A stretch of 33,544 nt of DNA from Clostridia bacterium (GCA_017436605.1 JAFSCW010000056.1:1-33544), one strand, 5' to 3'; shown: positions 25,301 through 33,266, counted from the stretch's first letter. Made by a program: numbers and translations. The notes: generated from the sequence alone by a model not told the origin.

Positions 25301-27745
25301 CTGGATATTGATACGAAGGAAGACGCTTCTCTGGTGCTGGGGGCCAATGCATTCAGAAGCTGCACCAGCCTGACCTCGTTCAATTTTGAACCTGTCAGCG
25401 TCGGCTCCCGGGCATTCAAGGACTGTTCTGCGCTGACGAGCGTGACCATGCGCGAGATGGAGAGCGGAAACACCTCTGCGGGTATGGAAGCGTTCATGAA
25501 CTGCACATCCCTGAGCAGGGTCAGGAACATTGAGTATATCCAAATCATCAGGGAACGCGTATTTAAAAACTGTGTGTCGCTGACCAGCTTCGATATCAAC
25601 GATTACCGGGAAGCGGGCAAGGGCGGCAGGAAAATGATTTATACGGAAGCGTTCGCCAATTGCGTGAGCCTCGGTTATCTGTATTTTGCCGATACGGAAA
25701 TCCCGATCACAGCCATCAATGAGGATTCGTTTGCAGGCTGCAGCAGCCTCACCCTGTCGGCTGCGCCGGATACCTATGCCTATGAATACATCGAGGATCA
25801 TCCCGGATTCGGTATTCCATCGATCGACGATCTTTCGCCGGAGCTGAGCGGCGAGGTCAGCTGGGGCGAGCCGCTGCCGTCTGCCCCGGTCGTGATGGCG
25901 ACGATCACGATCCATAACGCTAAGAATGGCCCTGCCGTCAGCGGCAGCGGCTGGGCGTCTGCGCTGAGCGAAGCGAAGGTTCGCGGCGCCGGCCTCGCCG
26001 TGTATTCCTCCTGCATGAGCGTGCAGCATGTGGGCGACAGCGAGGTGATGTATCCGGCCGATACGACGGCCAAGGTGATTTCGCTGGGCGATATCGCCTA
26101 CGGCGGCAGCGCCACGGCGAGGGTGATGCTGGAATGCCGTGCTGAAAATCCCGTGACCTGCACGCACAGCGATTTCAGGTTCATCGTCTCCTCGTCGAAT
26201 TTTGATGATTACGTCTACAAGGGGGCGGCGGACGTCTGTTTCTCCAATAATTATCCCGGGGATCTGATCATCAGCCAGGCGACGACAATCAGCAAGGACA
26301 CGACCGTTGCGGGCAACGTCTATGTGCGGGCGGCGCTGACGCTCGACAGCGCGAGCCTGAAATGCGAAGGCGATATCTTCGTTGAGAACGGCGGCATGGT
26401 GACCATGAACGGCCTTTCCGGCATGACGGCGACAAACCTTGAGATCAAAAGCGGATGCGCGGTCGATATGAACGGCTTCGCTGCGATCAATGCTGATGCG
26501 GTTTCAAACGCCGGCAGCCTGTCGGTTCTCTCCGCCGGCAGCAGCGTCACGGCGGACGATTTCAGCGTGACCGGTACCGGCGTGCTGATCATGAACGAAG
26601 ACGGAAGCATCGAAGCCGATACGTTCCGATTCAATTCAAATACCGATCACACCGGTCTGATTGAAAACGGCGTGCTGACCGCGCGCAGCGCACAGTTCGG
26701 CGGCGGATTCTATGCCGGCGGGAAGCATGTTCTCGTCCTGACGGGCGGCGCATGCGCGCTCGATGTGATCCGCACGTCGCCCCTGCAGCATTTTGCGTCC
26801 ATGGCGATCGACTGCGGCATTGAAAAACTGTCGGTAGAAGGTGCAAACCATCTGCTTGGGCTGCCGTTTGAATGTGATCACTTCATCCTGTCTGAGGATT
26901 CAATCCGGAGCGAGGCGGAAAAGAGCAATACGCTGTGCAGGGAAATTTACGATCTGTTCGTCGCCGCGAAGCAGGCGGAGGCGGCGCTGGACAGCGAACA
27001 GCTTGCCCAAAAGCTCGAGAGCTGGTATACGCTCACCGCGCCGGCAGTAGAAGCCTCGTCCGGCTCCCGCAAAGCGGCGACCTATGCGCATAAGGCGCTC
27101 AAGGAATGGCTGATCACAGCGGCAGCGGATGCGCCGGGCGAGTGGAAGAGCATCAACGAAATCGTCAGCTCCGTCGTCAGCGCAGGCACGGCCCGGGAAT
27201 ACGAATATCAGGATGGCCTGAATACCTATACGGTCGAGGTGAAGCCTCTGGGCGGCCTGAGCATATCGGGCGCCGTGGCGGGCGCGGGTACGATCGAATG
27301 TACCTGCGGCAAAGATACCTGGTCCTATACCTATTCGCTCAGCCAGACGGGCATCCGACAGGGCGCGGGTGAGCTCCTGGAGGTGATGCGCAAGTATGCG
27401 CAGGACGAATACATCAGCCAGCTGAGCAAGGCGGTTGAAGAGGTCGTCGGAAAAGACTATGCCCAATATGCGCTGGCCGTGCTGAAGGTGATCGAGACAG
27501 GCATCATCGAGGAAGAGCATCTTGTCGAGGTCATCGCGGACAAATACGGACAAAAGTACGCTGAGGCTCTGATTCTGGAGAAGTTCCCGAATGCGAAGAA
27601 GGTTGCCGGCTTCCTCTCTAAATGGGATCGGTATGTCGGAAGCACTGCGGATTTTGAGGACATGGTCCAGAAAACCCGGAGGGGAGAGGAGCTGCCGACG
27701 AATCTGATCAGAGAGTTTTTGTCGCTGGCGAAGGTTGCGCTGTAA
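22334..27745 (+). CDS. Large secreted BspA-type leucine-rich repeat protein
   Basis: An 1803-residue exported protein. Residues about 1-28 are a signal peptide (SSAHA/LG). About 29 BspA/LRR_5 modules of the AFxGCxxLxxVxLPxxVxxI type fall in three blocks: two near 65-115, nine near 350-560, and eighteen near 695-1150. Between the blocks are two Ig-like segments (ending GEYTAMAEITDG and GTYHAEMTVTDAAGRS). From about 1325 to 1490 short alternating strands (NVYVRAALTLDSASLKCEG) suggest a beta-solenoid, and 1520-1803 is largely helical and unrecognised. No sortase motif or membrane anchor is visible. BspA proteins of gut and oral bacteria mediate adhesion, and some bind fibronectin; the role here is inference. 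GGAGGG lies five bases before the ATG. Confidence 0.9.
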   Translation: MKRRIMRTILAGVLCLAALFAGVSSAHALGVALPNALREIADETFMGNTAFEHVILPGNLKGIGSRAFAYCSGLESIYIPSSVEQIADDAFEGCSGLTILCERDSYAAQYGAAHGDIAVELVGEIQAALSVNRLMCEGGEIDLCWTVEADFPMEGDQSELTVMLNGGEHARFEKSSRMEYTLTETHKPALSGEMYAVCTYYRADGETVQVISEKTQLVGQLSGSLTALDSLADKGGYVTWELALEDAAGAPIVQYSVYREGELFAQSAPVTDMLYRAQLTEAGEYTAMAEITDGLERTLTVTSGAVTVSENEAAADPLSYRLQADGAGYAVVGCEIDAASVAIPSERNGLPVVEIADGAFLLCQSLTSVSIPDSIVRIGAYAFHDCAQLTSVTGCAGVAAVGEGAFSGCAQLSDFAFPGELEAIPDRMMEGCSALSAVSLPSSVTEIGDAAFSGCDSLSFVTLGAWMRSIGSGAFSGCSGLKSIVFPQELETIGDQAFSGCSGLRSLTLPQNLQSIGMSAFSGCTLLGTVEFENVNTQIGDYAFAYCPDAVLQAFGSGAVEAWANAMYMAFINTSIPVLECAEAVEGEYHAGRAMSWRAQASLGSKPYTYSFDIYRGSELALSSGAQAEDTFRFTPQEEGTYHAEMTVTDAAGRSVSARTHDVVVLAAVEDSLQYLTYELNEAGTGCIITGTQNMAYNQEYDLVIPEQIDGIPVTEIGDSAFAGNHRVRSVVLPDSVHTLGKSAFDNCTALVSVVLSPSIHTVGKWAFQSCDSLSEVVMPYGITALGERMFYFCPSLRSVEIPASVTVCGGDTFMNSQNLQEVVWHARTESIPEHAFNGCSALRKIEVTSGVTALQSGAFRYCTALENVSGLEHLSDIGQYAFQNCTSLKRLDLSGSRSNVIIRGHAFEGCTSLEKLVMGAGGKCVLEDDDGVNTNDTFRECVSLEEIDIRGYVGIRDFYGCTSLTSVSIDDAWEIDGSAFENCASLRFLDIDTKEDASLVLGANAFRSCTSLTSFNFEPVSVGSRAFKDCSALTSVTMREMESGNTSAGMEAFMNCTSLSRVRNIEYIQIIRERVFKNCVSLTSFDINDYREAGKGGRKMIYTEAFANCVSLGYLYFADTEIPITAINEDSFAGCSSLTLSAAPDTYAYEYIEDHPGFGIPSIDDLSPELSGEVSWGEPLPSAPVVMATITIHNAKNGPAVSGSGWASALSEAKVRGAGLAVYSSCMSVQHVGDSEVMYPADTTAKVISLGDIAYGGSATARVMLECRAENPVTCTHSDFRFIVSSSNFDDYVYKGAADVCFSNNYPGDLIISQATTISKDTTVAGNVYVRAALTLDSASLKCEGDIFVENGGMVTMNGLSGMTATNLEIKSGCAVDMNGFAAINADAVSNAGSLSVLSAGSSVTADDFSVTGTGVLIMNEDGSIEADTFRFNSNTDHTGLIENGVLTARSAQFGGGFYAGGKHVLVLTGGACALDVIRTSPLQHFASMAIDCGIEKLSVEGANHLLGLPFECDHFILSEDSIRSEAEKSNTLCREIYDLFVAAKQAEAALDSEQLAQKLESWYTLTAPAVEASSGSRKAATYAHKALKEWLITAAADAPGEWKSINEIVSSVVSAGTAREYEYQDGLNTYTVEVKPLGGLSISGAVAGAGTIECTCGKDTWSYTYSLSQTGIRQGAGELLEVMRKYAQDEYISQLSKAVEEVVGKDYAQYALAVLKVIETGIIEEEHLVEVIADKYGQKYAEALILEKFPNAKKVAGFLSKWDRYVGSTADFEDMVQKTRRGEELPTNLIREFLSLAKVAL

Positions 27746-28102
27746 CGCGTTAAGCATCATGAGCCTGAGAAGCCTGGTTGACAAATGCAGATTACACTGG
27801 AATCTCTGCGTATGAATTTGAGAAAAGCGTCTTGAAGCAACCGGAAATCGTGCGCATATTATCGTGCGCATGTTTCAGGAGAAAGACGGAACCCGTTGTC
27901 CTGAGCATTTCCCGGGACGACGGGTTCTTCTTTGCAGCCCAAAAGGAGGCGGAGCCTCGGGTGGGAGAAATACTTGCGGAATAATTTTTTTGAAATGTAG
28001 GATGATTTGAATGGCACGGATAGATAATGGGTGTTTAGTTGGTGCTTTAGCTAATGAATAATTATGAATGCGAATGAAAATGAATAAATATGGCAGAAAG
28101 TA
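27746..28102. other. Intergenic region between the BspA-like gene and the sugar transporter operon
   Basis: About 360 bases without a supported gene. It holds a 9-bp direct repeat CGTGCGCAT (27849-27857 and 27863-27871), a terminator hairpin (27889-27927) and, after about 27980, a markedly AT-rich tract with ATGAAT-like repeats at 28054, 28064, 28074 and 28080. A TTGACA at 27778-27783 has no matching -10. Confidence 0.5.
27889..27933 (+). terminator. Likely terminator of the BspA-like gene
   Basis: GAACCCGTTGTCC (27889-27901) pairs with GGACGACGGGTTC (27915-27927) with one wobble pair and a 13-base loop. The following sequence TTCTTT is only moderately T-rich. It lies 144 bases after the stop codon. 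Confidence 0.65.
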
Positions 28103-28131
28103 TTTACAAAATTTCAGACATAAGATATAAT
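28103..28131 (+). promoter_or_regulatory. Promoter of the sugar ABC transporter operon
   Basis: TTTACA at 28103-28108 and TATAAT at 28126-28131 have a 17-base spacer. Phased ATGAAT-like repeats just upstream may be an UP element or a regulator site. The leader is about 64 bases. Confidence 0.85.
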
Positions 28132-28201
28132 TACTGCATCAGAGAAGGTCTGCGTGTACGACCAAAAGATCTTCCTACAAACTTTAAGGAGGCAACAGTT
28201 T

Positions 28202-29455
28202 ATGAAGAAACTCGTTACCCTGTTTCTGGCGCTTGTGATGGTGCTGTCTCTGACTGTCGTGGCGTTCGCCGATGACGTCACCCTCGACGTGATCATCGCG
28301 CAGTATGGCCCGAATACCAACAACTGGTTCCTGGGCGACGGCATGGACGGCTCCAACTTCGTCAAGAAGTTCGAAGAGGCCAACCCGGGCGTCAAGCTGA
28401 ACCTGGAAGTCGTTTCCTGGAACGACATCTATACCGTGGTTTCCACCCGCATTTCCAACAACAATGCGCCGGACATCCTGAACATCGACACCTTCGCTGA
28501 CTATGCCAACGAAGGCCTGCTCCTGCCGGTCAAGGATTACTGCCCGGAAGAGCTGTTCAATGACTTCTTCCCGTCCTTCATCGATCAGTCCGTGATCGAC
28601 GGTACCGTCTGGGCCGTGCCGGATCTGGCTTCTGCCCGTGCGCTGTATTACAACATCGACATGTTCGAAGAGGTCGGCATCGAAGTGCCCACCACCTGGG
28701 CTGAGCTCGAGGACGCCTGCCAGGCGATCATCGACTTCTACGGCGGCGAAGTGTATCCGTGGGGCATCGACATGACCACCGACGAAGGCCAGGCGGCGTT
28801 TGCTTACTATGCCTGGGGCAACGGCGGCGGCTTCACCGACGCTGAGGGCAACTGGACCGTGAACTCCGACGCCAACGTTGAGGCTGTCGAGTACGCCATC
28901 GGCCTGTACAACAAGGGCTTCACCAACCCGAACCCGGCGACCCAGACCCGTTATGACCTGCAGGATATGTTCGGCGCGGGCAAGCTGGCCATGGTTATCG
29001 CCCCGAACTCTCTGCCGAGCTACTGCGCGCAGAAGGGCTACACCGACGTGAACTACGGCGTGGCGAACATCCCGGCGAACGAGGGCAAGACCTCCGCTTC
29101 CGTCGGCGTCATGGACCGCATCATGGCGTTCAAGGACGACACCGCTGATCAGGCCGCCCGCAACGAGGCCATCGGCAAGTTCCTGACCTTCTTCTATGAT
29201 CCGGACAACTACGTGGGCTGGGTCTCCATGGAAGACTTCCTCCCGGCTGTCAACTCCGCTGTTGGCGCGCTGGTTGAGGCGAACCCGTCCTTCGAGGCCT
29301 GGCTGGACGTTCTGGGCGGCGCTCAGTTCTATCCGACCGCCAAGGCTGAGTGGATCGATGTGAAGCAGGGCGTCACCAACGTCGAGCAGAGCGCTCTGAC
29401 CGGCGGCGACGTCAAGGCGCTGCTTGACGAGCTGCAGGCGCAGATCACCAAGTAA
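28202..29455 (+). CDS. Sugar ABC transporter substrate-binding protein
   Basis: A 417-residue family 1 solute-binding protein that would capture an oligosaccharide outside the cell and deliver it to the two downstream permeases. It has a signal peptide of about 23 residues ending AFA/DD, with no lipobox cysteine. The mature part shows the periplasmic-binding-protein pattern: NFVKKFEEANPGVKLNLEVV, APDILNIDTFADYANEGLLLPV, GTVWAVPDLASARALYYNIDMFEEVGIEVPTTWAEL and a C-terminal helical lobe. Codons are strongly biased to C-ending forms, suggesting high expression. AAGGAGG precedes the ATG at nine-base spacing. The substrate is inferred from the kinase later in the operon. Confidence 0.93.
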   Translation: MKKLVTLFLALVMVLSLTVVAFADDVTLDVIIAQYGPNTNNWFLGDGMDGSNFVKKFEEANPGVKLNLEVVSWNDIYTVVSTRISNNNAPDILNIDTFADYANEGLLLPVKDYCPEELFNDFFPSFIDQSVIDGTVWAVPDLASARALYYNIDMFEEVGIEVPTTWAELEDACQAIIDFYGGEVYPWGIDMTTDEGQAAFAYYAWGNGGGFTDAEGNWTVNSDANVEAVEYAIGLYNKGFTNPNPATQTRYDLQDMFGAGKLAMVIAPNSLPSYCAQKGYTDVNYGVANIPANEGKTSASVGVMDRIMAFKDDTADQAARNEAIGKFLTFFYDPDNYVGWVSMEDFLPAVNSAVGALVEANPSFEAWLDVLGGAQFYPTAKAEWIDVKQGVTNVEQSALTGGDVKALLDELQAQITK

Positions 29456-29467
29456 ATCCGACTTGAC

Positions 29468-29498
29468 GAGGGGGCGGTCATAAGCCGTCCCCTCTTTT
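29468..29498 (+). terminator. Intra-operon terminator/attenuating hairpin after the binding-protein gene
   Basis: GAGGGGGCGG (29468-29477) pairs with CCGTCCCCTC (29485-29494), including one G-U pair, and is followed by TTTT. Placed between the binding-protein and permease genes, it probably lowers permease expression relative to the binding protein. Confidence 0.75.
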
Positions 29499-29525
29499 CA
29501 CATCTAAACGCAAGGAGGGGTAGAG

Positions 29526-30410
29526 GTGGATTCTATTCTGGTCCGTCATAAGTGGGAGCCCTATGTATGGCTGCTGCCGAGTATCGTGCTGATGACGACC
29601 TTTGTCATCTTCCCGATCATGATCGTCTTCAAGCTTGCCTTCAGCGAGATCTCCAAGGCGGGTATTGTCGGCGGCTTTGTCGGCCTGCAGAACTTTATCG
29701 ACGCTGTGAAGGCGCCGGCTTTCGGCCCTGTGATGATCAATACGTTCATCTGGGTCATTTCCGTCGTCGGCCTGTCCACGCTCATCGGCTTTATCATGGC
29801 GATGGTGCTCAATCAGGATTTCCACGGCCGTAAGATCGCGCGTTCCATCGTGGTTTTCCCGTGGGCGACCTCCCTGGTCATCCAGGCGTCCATCTGGAAC
29901 TACATCATCAAGTTCGAATACGGCAATCTCAACAACGTGCTGCTCAATCTGGGCATCATCAAGGAAGCGATCAACTGGCGGGCGACCTATCAGATTGAGT
30001 TCATGTGGGAATGCGGCGTCGGTATTTTCGTTACGATCCCGTTCGTCACGTTCTGCGTGCTCTCCGGTCTGCAGTCCATTGACGCGGCCTATTATGAGGC
30101 GGCGACCGTGGACGGCGCCAATTTCTGGCAGAAGCTGCGCAATGTGACCATTCCGCTGGTCATGCCTTCCCTGACGGTCTCCACCGTCCTGAATATCATT
30201 TACGTCTTTAACTCTTTCCCGATCATTTATACCATCACGAAGGGCGCGCCGGCCAACAAGACCGACACCCTGATTACCTATCTGTACATGCTGGCGTTCT
30301 ATGACCAGAAGAAGGGCCCGGCGACGGCGCTTTCCGTCATCGGATTCACCATTCTGTGCTTCGTCTCCGGCATTTACATGATGATCACCATGAAGAAGGA
30401 GGATGCTTAA
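29526..30410 (+). CDS. Sugar ABC transporter permease (MalF/UgpA type)
   Basis: A 294-residue membrane protein forming half of the translocation pore. It starts PYVWLLPSIVLMTTFVIFPI, the usual first membrane helix of CUT1 permeases, and has about six membrane segments. The cytoplasmic coupling loop YYEAATVDGANFWQKLRNVTIP is the EAA motif that contacts the ATPase. The GTG start at 29526 follows AAGGAGG. Its stop overlaps the next permease start by one base. No ATPase gene is present in the window, so a shared MsmX-type ATPase encoded elsewhere is likely. Confidence 0.94.
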   Translation: MDSILVRHKWEPYVWLLPSIVLMTTFVIFPIMIVFKLAFSEISKAGIVGGFVGLQNFIDAVKAPAFGPVMINTFIWVISVVGLSTLIGFIMAMVLNQDFHGRKIARSIVVFPWATSLVIQASIWNYIIKFEYGNLNNVLLNLGIIKEAINWRATYQIEFMWECGVGIFVTIPFVTFCVLSGLQSIDAAYYEAATVDGANFWQKLRNVTIPLVMPSLTVSTVLNIIYVFNSFPIIYTITKGAPANKTDTLITYLYMLAFYDQKKGPATALSVIGFTILCFVSGIYMMITMKKEDA

Positions 30411-32011
30411 TGAAAAAGGTATCCTCTGCCGATGTGATGGGCAAGAACCGCAAGGCGCTGATTCTTGCGGCGGTGATGGTCGTGCTTGCGATTATCCTGA
30501 TGAGCCTGCCGGCATATGAGTTCGGCGCGACGCTGCTTACCAAGCGCTCGGGCAATACGTTTGTGGGCGATGAACGCTATGTCAAGGCGATGGACGAGGT
30601 CAATGCGGCTGCCGACGAATTCCGTCAGCAGGGCTTTGAGGTGGAAATTTCCGAACAGGTGACGGAGAGGGTCAATTCCAAGGGTGAGAAGACCTCGATG
30701 GTCGCCTTCTCTGTGGACAGCACCACCAGATACAGCGCGTGGGATTTCCTGGGCGCGGGCCTGCCGTCCACGAAGGTGCTTGTGCTGATTCTTGTGTGTA
30801 TCGCAGGATCCCTCGCTTTGGCTGCCGCGGGTGCGCGCGGCGCCATGGATGTGCAGCATTATTCGCTGAACGGCAGGGCGAGGAATCTGCGCAATGCCGC
30901 CTGCTGGCTGGCCTTTGCTGCGCTGGCGCTTGTGCCGGTGTTTGCAATGGTCAATACGCATACCTTCTCCCGTCAGATAACGCTGTTTGCCGGCGGCATG
31001 GGCGGCGAGGGAACGGCTGAGCTGGTGGAAAGAATCGGCGCGTTCCTCTATGGCGATGCGGTCAGCGGCGATCTGGGCGACCTGCTCAGCGGCGTGACGT
31101 ATCGGACCACGTGGTCGCTTTGGGCGCTGATCCCGGTGCTGTTTGCGCTGCTTTGCGGCCTGATCATGCTGCTGAAGGGTGAACTGGTTTCTGTGCTCTC
31201 CCGGGGCGCGATGTATCTGTTCATCATCGGCATGAGCATCCTGATTCTCTATCCGTTCTATGTGATGTTCATCACCGGCTTCCGCTCCAACGCGGAGACG
31301 ACGGACATGTACTTCCTGCATATGCTGCCCACCCAGTGGATCTGGAGCAACATGAAGGATATCATCGGCCGCGGCGTGCTGCGCTATCTGATGAACTCCA
31401 TCTTCCTGTCCGTCGGCGCGACGACGATTGCCATGCTCTGCGGCATTCCGGCTGCGTATGCGATGGCCCGCATGAAATTCAAGGGAAAAAACATCTTCCT
31501 TGGCTTTGTCATCATGAGCCAGATGTTCTCCCCGGTCGTGCTGCTTGTCGGTATTTCTCAGCTGATGAATACGCTCAAGCTGAATGACTCCATCATCGGT
31601 CTGATGCTCATCAACGCGGCGTTCAACCAGGCGTTTGCAATCTGGCTGCTGCGCGGTACGTTCCTGTCGATCTCCTCGGAGATGGAGCAGGCGGCGTGTA
31701 TCGACGGCTGCAATACAGTCGAAGCGCTGATTCGCATCCTGCTGCCGATGGCGGCACCCGGCATTGTGACGACCCTGATCTTCGTGTTCATCAATGCGTG
31801 GAACGAGTACACGATTTCCACCGTCCTGATTTCCACGCCGGCGAACAAGCCGATCACCGTGGGCATCACGCAGTTCAGCTCGTTCAATATGATCGAGTGG
31901 CAGTATCTGTTCGCCTCCGCGCTGCTGGCGACAATCCCGGTCGTTATCCTGTTCATGTGCATTGAGAAGCATCTGGCTGCCGGCCTGACCTCCGGCGGCG
32001 TCAAGGGTTAA
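30410..32011 (+). CDS. Sugar ABC transporter permease (MalG type) with long N-terminal extension
   Basis: A 533-residue permease, about 250 residues longer than normal MalG-type proteins. The core occupies about 275-533: ILILYPFYVMFITGFRSN, NSIFLSVGATTIAMLCGIPAAYAMARMKFKGK and the EAA loop EQAACIDGCNTVEALIRILLPMAAPG. The extension has a membrane segment at about 18-36, a hydrophilic region at 40-120 probably outside the cell, and further membrane segments near 127-147, 171-192 and 243-263. The ATG at 30410 overlaps the previous stop by one base and has AAGGAGG seven bases upstream. The in-frame upstream start at 30356 lies inside the other permease gene and is rejected. The extension is not recognised as a known domain. 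Confidence 0.92.
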   Translation: MKKVSSADVMGKNRKALILAAVMVVLAIILMSLPAYEFGATLLTKRSGNTFVGDERYVKAMDEVNAAADEFRQQGFEVEISEQVTERVNSKGEKTSMVAFSVDSTTRYSAWDFLGAGLPSTKVLVLILVCIAGSLALAAAGARGAMDVQHYSLNGRARNLRNAACWLAFAALALVPVFAMVNTHTFSRQITLFAGGMGGEGTAELVERIGAFLYGDAVSGDLGDLLSGVTYRTTWSLWALIPVLFALLCGLIMLLKGELVSVLSRGAMYLFIIGMSILILYPFYVMFITGFRSNAETTDMYFLHMLPTQWIWSNMKDIIGRGVLRYLMNSIFLSVGATTIAMLCGIPAAYAMARMKFKGKNIFLGFVIMSQMFSPVVLLVGISQLMNTLKLNDSIIGLMLINAAFNQAFAIWLLRGTFLSISSEMEQAACIDGCNTVEALIRILLPMAAPGIVTTLIFVFINAWNEYTISTVLISTPANKPITVGITQFSSFNMIEWQYLFASALLATIPVVILFMCIEKHLAAGLTSGGVKG

Positions 32012-32030
32012 AAGGGGAGGTACTTTCATC

Positions 32031-33128
32031 GTGGAAAAGAGAGTCTATGATGTGGCTGCCCGTTTTCAGATCAGGCAGGGTGAGATGAGCATCGCGCCAT
32101 ACGGAAACGGACACATCAACGATACGTTCTGCATCTGCGTGGACGTCGGGGAAGCTGCGCCGGTCCGTTATATTCTCCAGCGCGTGAACCGTTACGTATT
32201 CCCGCAGCCGGAAAACGTCATCGAAAACATTGCGCGCGTGACGCAGTATCTTCGCGGCGTCATTGAAAAAGCCGGCGGAGATCCCGACCGCGAGACGCTG
32301 ACGCTGGTGAAAACGAACGAGGGCGGAGACTATTTTCTCGATGAGGATAACGGGCTTTGGCGCGTGTATCTGTTTATCGAAGGAACGATCTCCCGCGATC
32401 TGCCGGATACGCCGGAGCTGTTTGCGCTCTCGGGCGCGGCGTTCGGCCGGTTCATGTGTCAGCTGGAGGGCTATGACGCTTCGACGCTTCATGAGGCGAT
32501 CAAGGATTTCCACAACACGCCCGCGCGTTATGGTCAGCTGATGGACGCCGTTTTCAGGAATGACGCCGGACGACTCGGCGAAGTCGGCCCCGAGCTGGCG
32601 TTCTGCATGCGATACGGCGAAGAGGTGCATACGCTGCTGCGCGCGCTCAAGGCGGGTGAAATTCCGCTGCGCGTGACCCATAACGATACCAAGCTCAACA
32701 ACGTCCTGCTGGATGCAAAGACGGGCGAGGGCGTGTGCGTGATCGACCTGGATACGGTGATGCCGGGCCTTGCTGCATACGACTTCGGCGATTCTATCCG
32801 CTTTGGCGCGAACACGGCGGCTGAAGATGAACGCGATCTGTCGAAGGTTCAGTTTTCGATGGAAATGTACGAAGCGTTCGTGCGCGGATATCTTGGCGAG
32901 GCGGGAAGCGTCATGGGCAGCCGCGAGCGCGAGCTGCTGCCCATGGGCGCCAAGCTGATGACGTTGGAATGCGGCATGCGCTTCCTGGCGGATCACCTCA
33001 ATGGCGACAAGTATTTCAAGGTGCATCGCCAGGGTCATAACCTCGACCGTGCGCGCACGCAGTTCAAGCTGGTGCGCTGCATGGAAGAAAACTGGGATGC
33101 GATGATGGAGATCGTCAAAAACGCATAA
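32031..33128 (+). CDS. N-acetylhexosamine 1-kinase-like phosphotransferase (NahK-like)
   Basis: A 365-residue APH-fold kinase resembling bifidobacterial NahK, which phosphorylates GlcNAc and GalNAc at C1 in the lacto-N-biose/galacto-N-biose pathway. Matching segments are YGNGHINDTFCI, YILQRVNRYVFP, RVTHNDTKLNNVLLD with catalytic Asp219, VIDLDTVMPG and YDFGDSIRFGANTAAEDERDL, which are close to NahK as I remember it. GTG at 32031 follows GGGGAGG by ten bases, 19 bases after the permease stop. As last gene of the transporter operon it suggests the imported sugar contains an N-acetylhexosamine. No phosphorylase or epimerase partner is in the window, so substrate is inferred. Confidence 0.88.
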   Translation: MEKRVYDVAARFQIRQGEMSIAPYGNGHINDTFCICVDVGEAAPVRYILQRVNRYVFPQPENVIENIARVTQYLRGVIEKAGGDPDRETLTLVKTNEGGDYFLDEDNGLWRVYLFIEGTISRDLPDTPELFALSGAAFGRFMCQLEGYDASTLHEAIKDFHNTPARYGQLMDAVFRNDAGRLGEVGPELAFCMRYGEEVHTLLRALKAGEIPLRVTHNDTKLNNVLLDAKTGEGVCVIDLDTVMPGLAAYDFGDSIRFGANTAAEDERDLSKVQFSMEMYEAFVRGYLGEAGSVMGSRERELLPMGAKLMTLECGMRFLADHLNGDKYFKVHRQGHNLDRARTQFKLVRCMEENWDAMMEIVKNA

Positions 33129-33135
33129 CGAACAG

Positions 33136-33169
33136 ACTGTCCTGCGGTTTCTCCGCAGGACAGTTTTTT
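33136..33169 (+). terminator. Terminator of the sugar transporter operon
   Basis: ACTGTCCTGCGG (33136-33147) pairs perfectly with CCGCAGGACAGT (33153-33164) around a 5-base loop, followed by a T run to 33169. It lies 7 bases after the kinase stop. Confidence 0.92.
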
Positions 33170-33266
33170 GCTGACGACGGAAAAGCGCCTGCAAATGCGG
33201 TGGAGCGATCCGGCGGCATAATCCGGAATTATGAACAAAATCTTGAGAAAATTCATACTTTTTCTC

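Noticed and set aside
22145..26167. Minus-strand open frame of 1340 codons
   Set aside because: It is antisense to the BspA-like gene, runs through the rnpB terminator region, and its composition (His/Arg/Ala rich) is that of a shadow frame.
27778..27806. TTGACA after the BspA-like gene as a promoter
   Set aside because: No acceptable -10 hexamer lies 16-18 bases downstream.
27778..27984. Plus-strand 68-codon frame starting with TTG
   Set aside because: No ribosome binding site, overlaps the terminator hairpin after the BspA-like gene, and no recognisable similarity.
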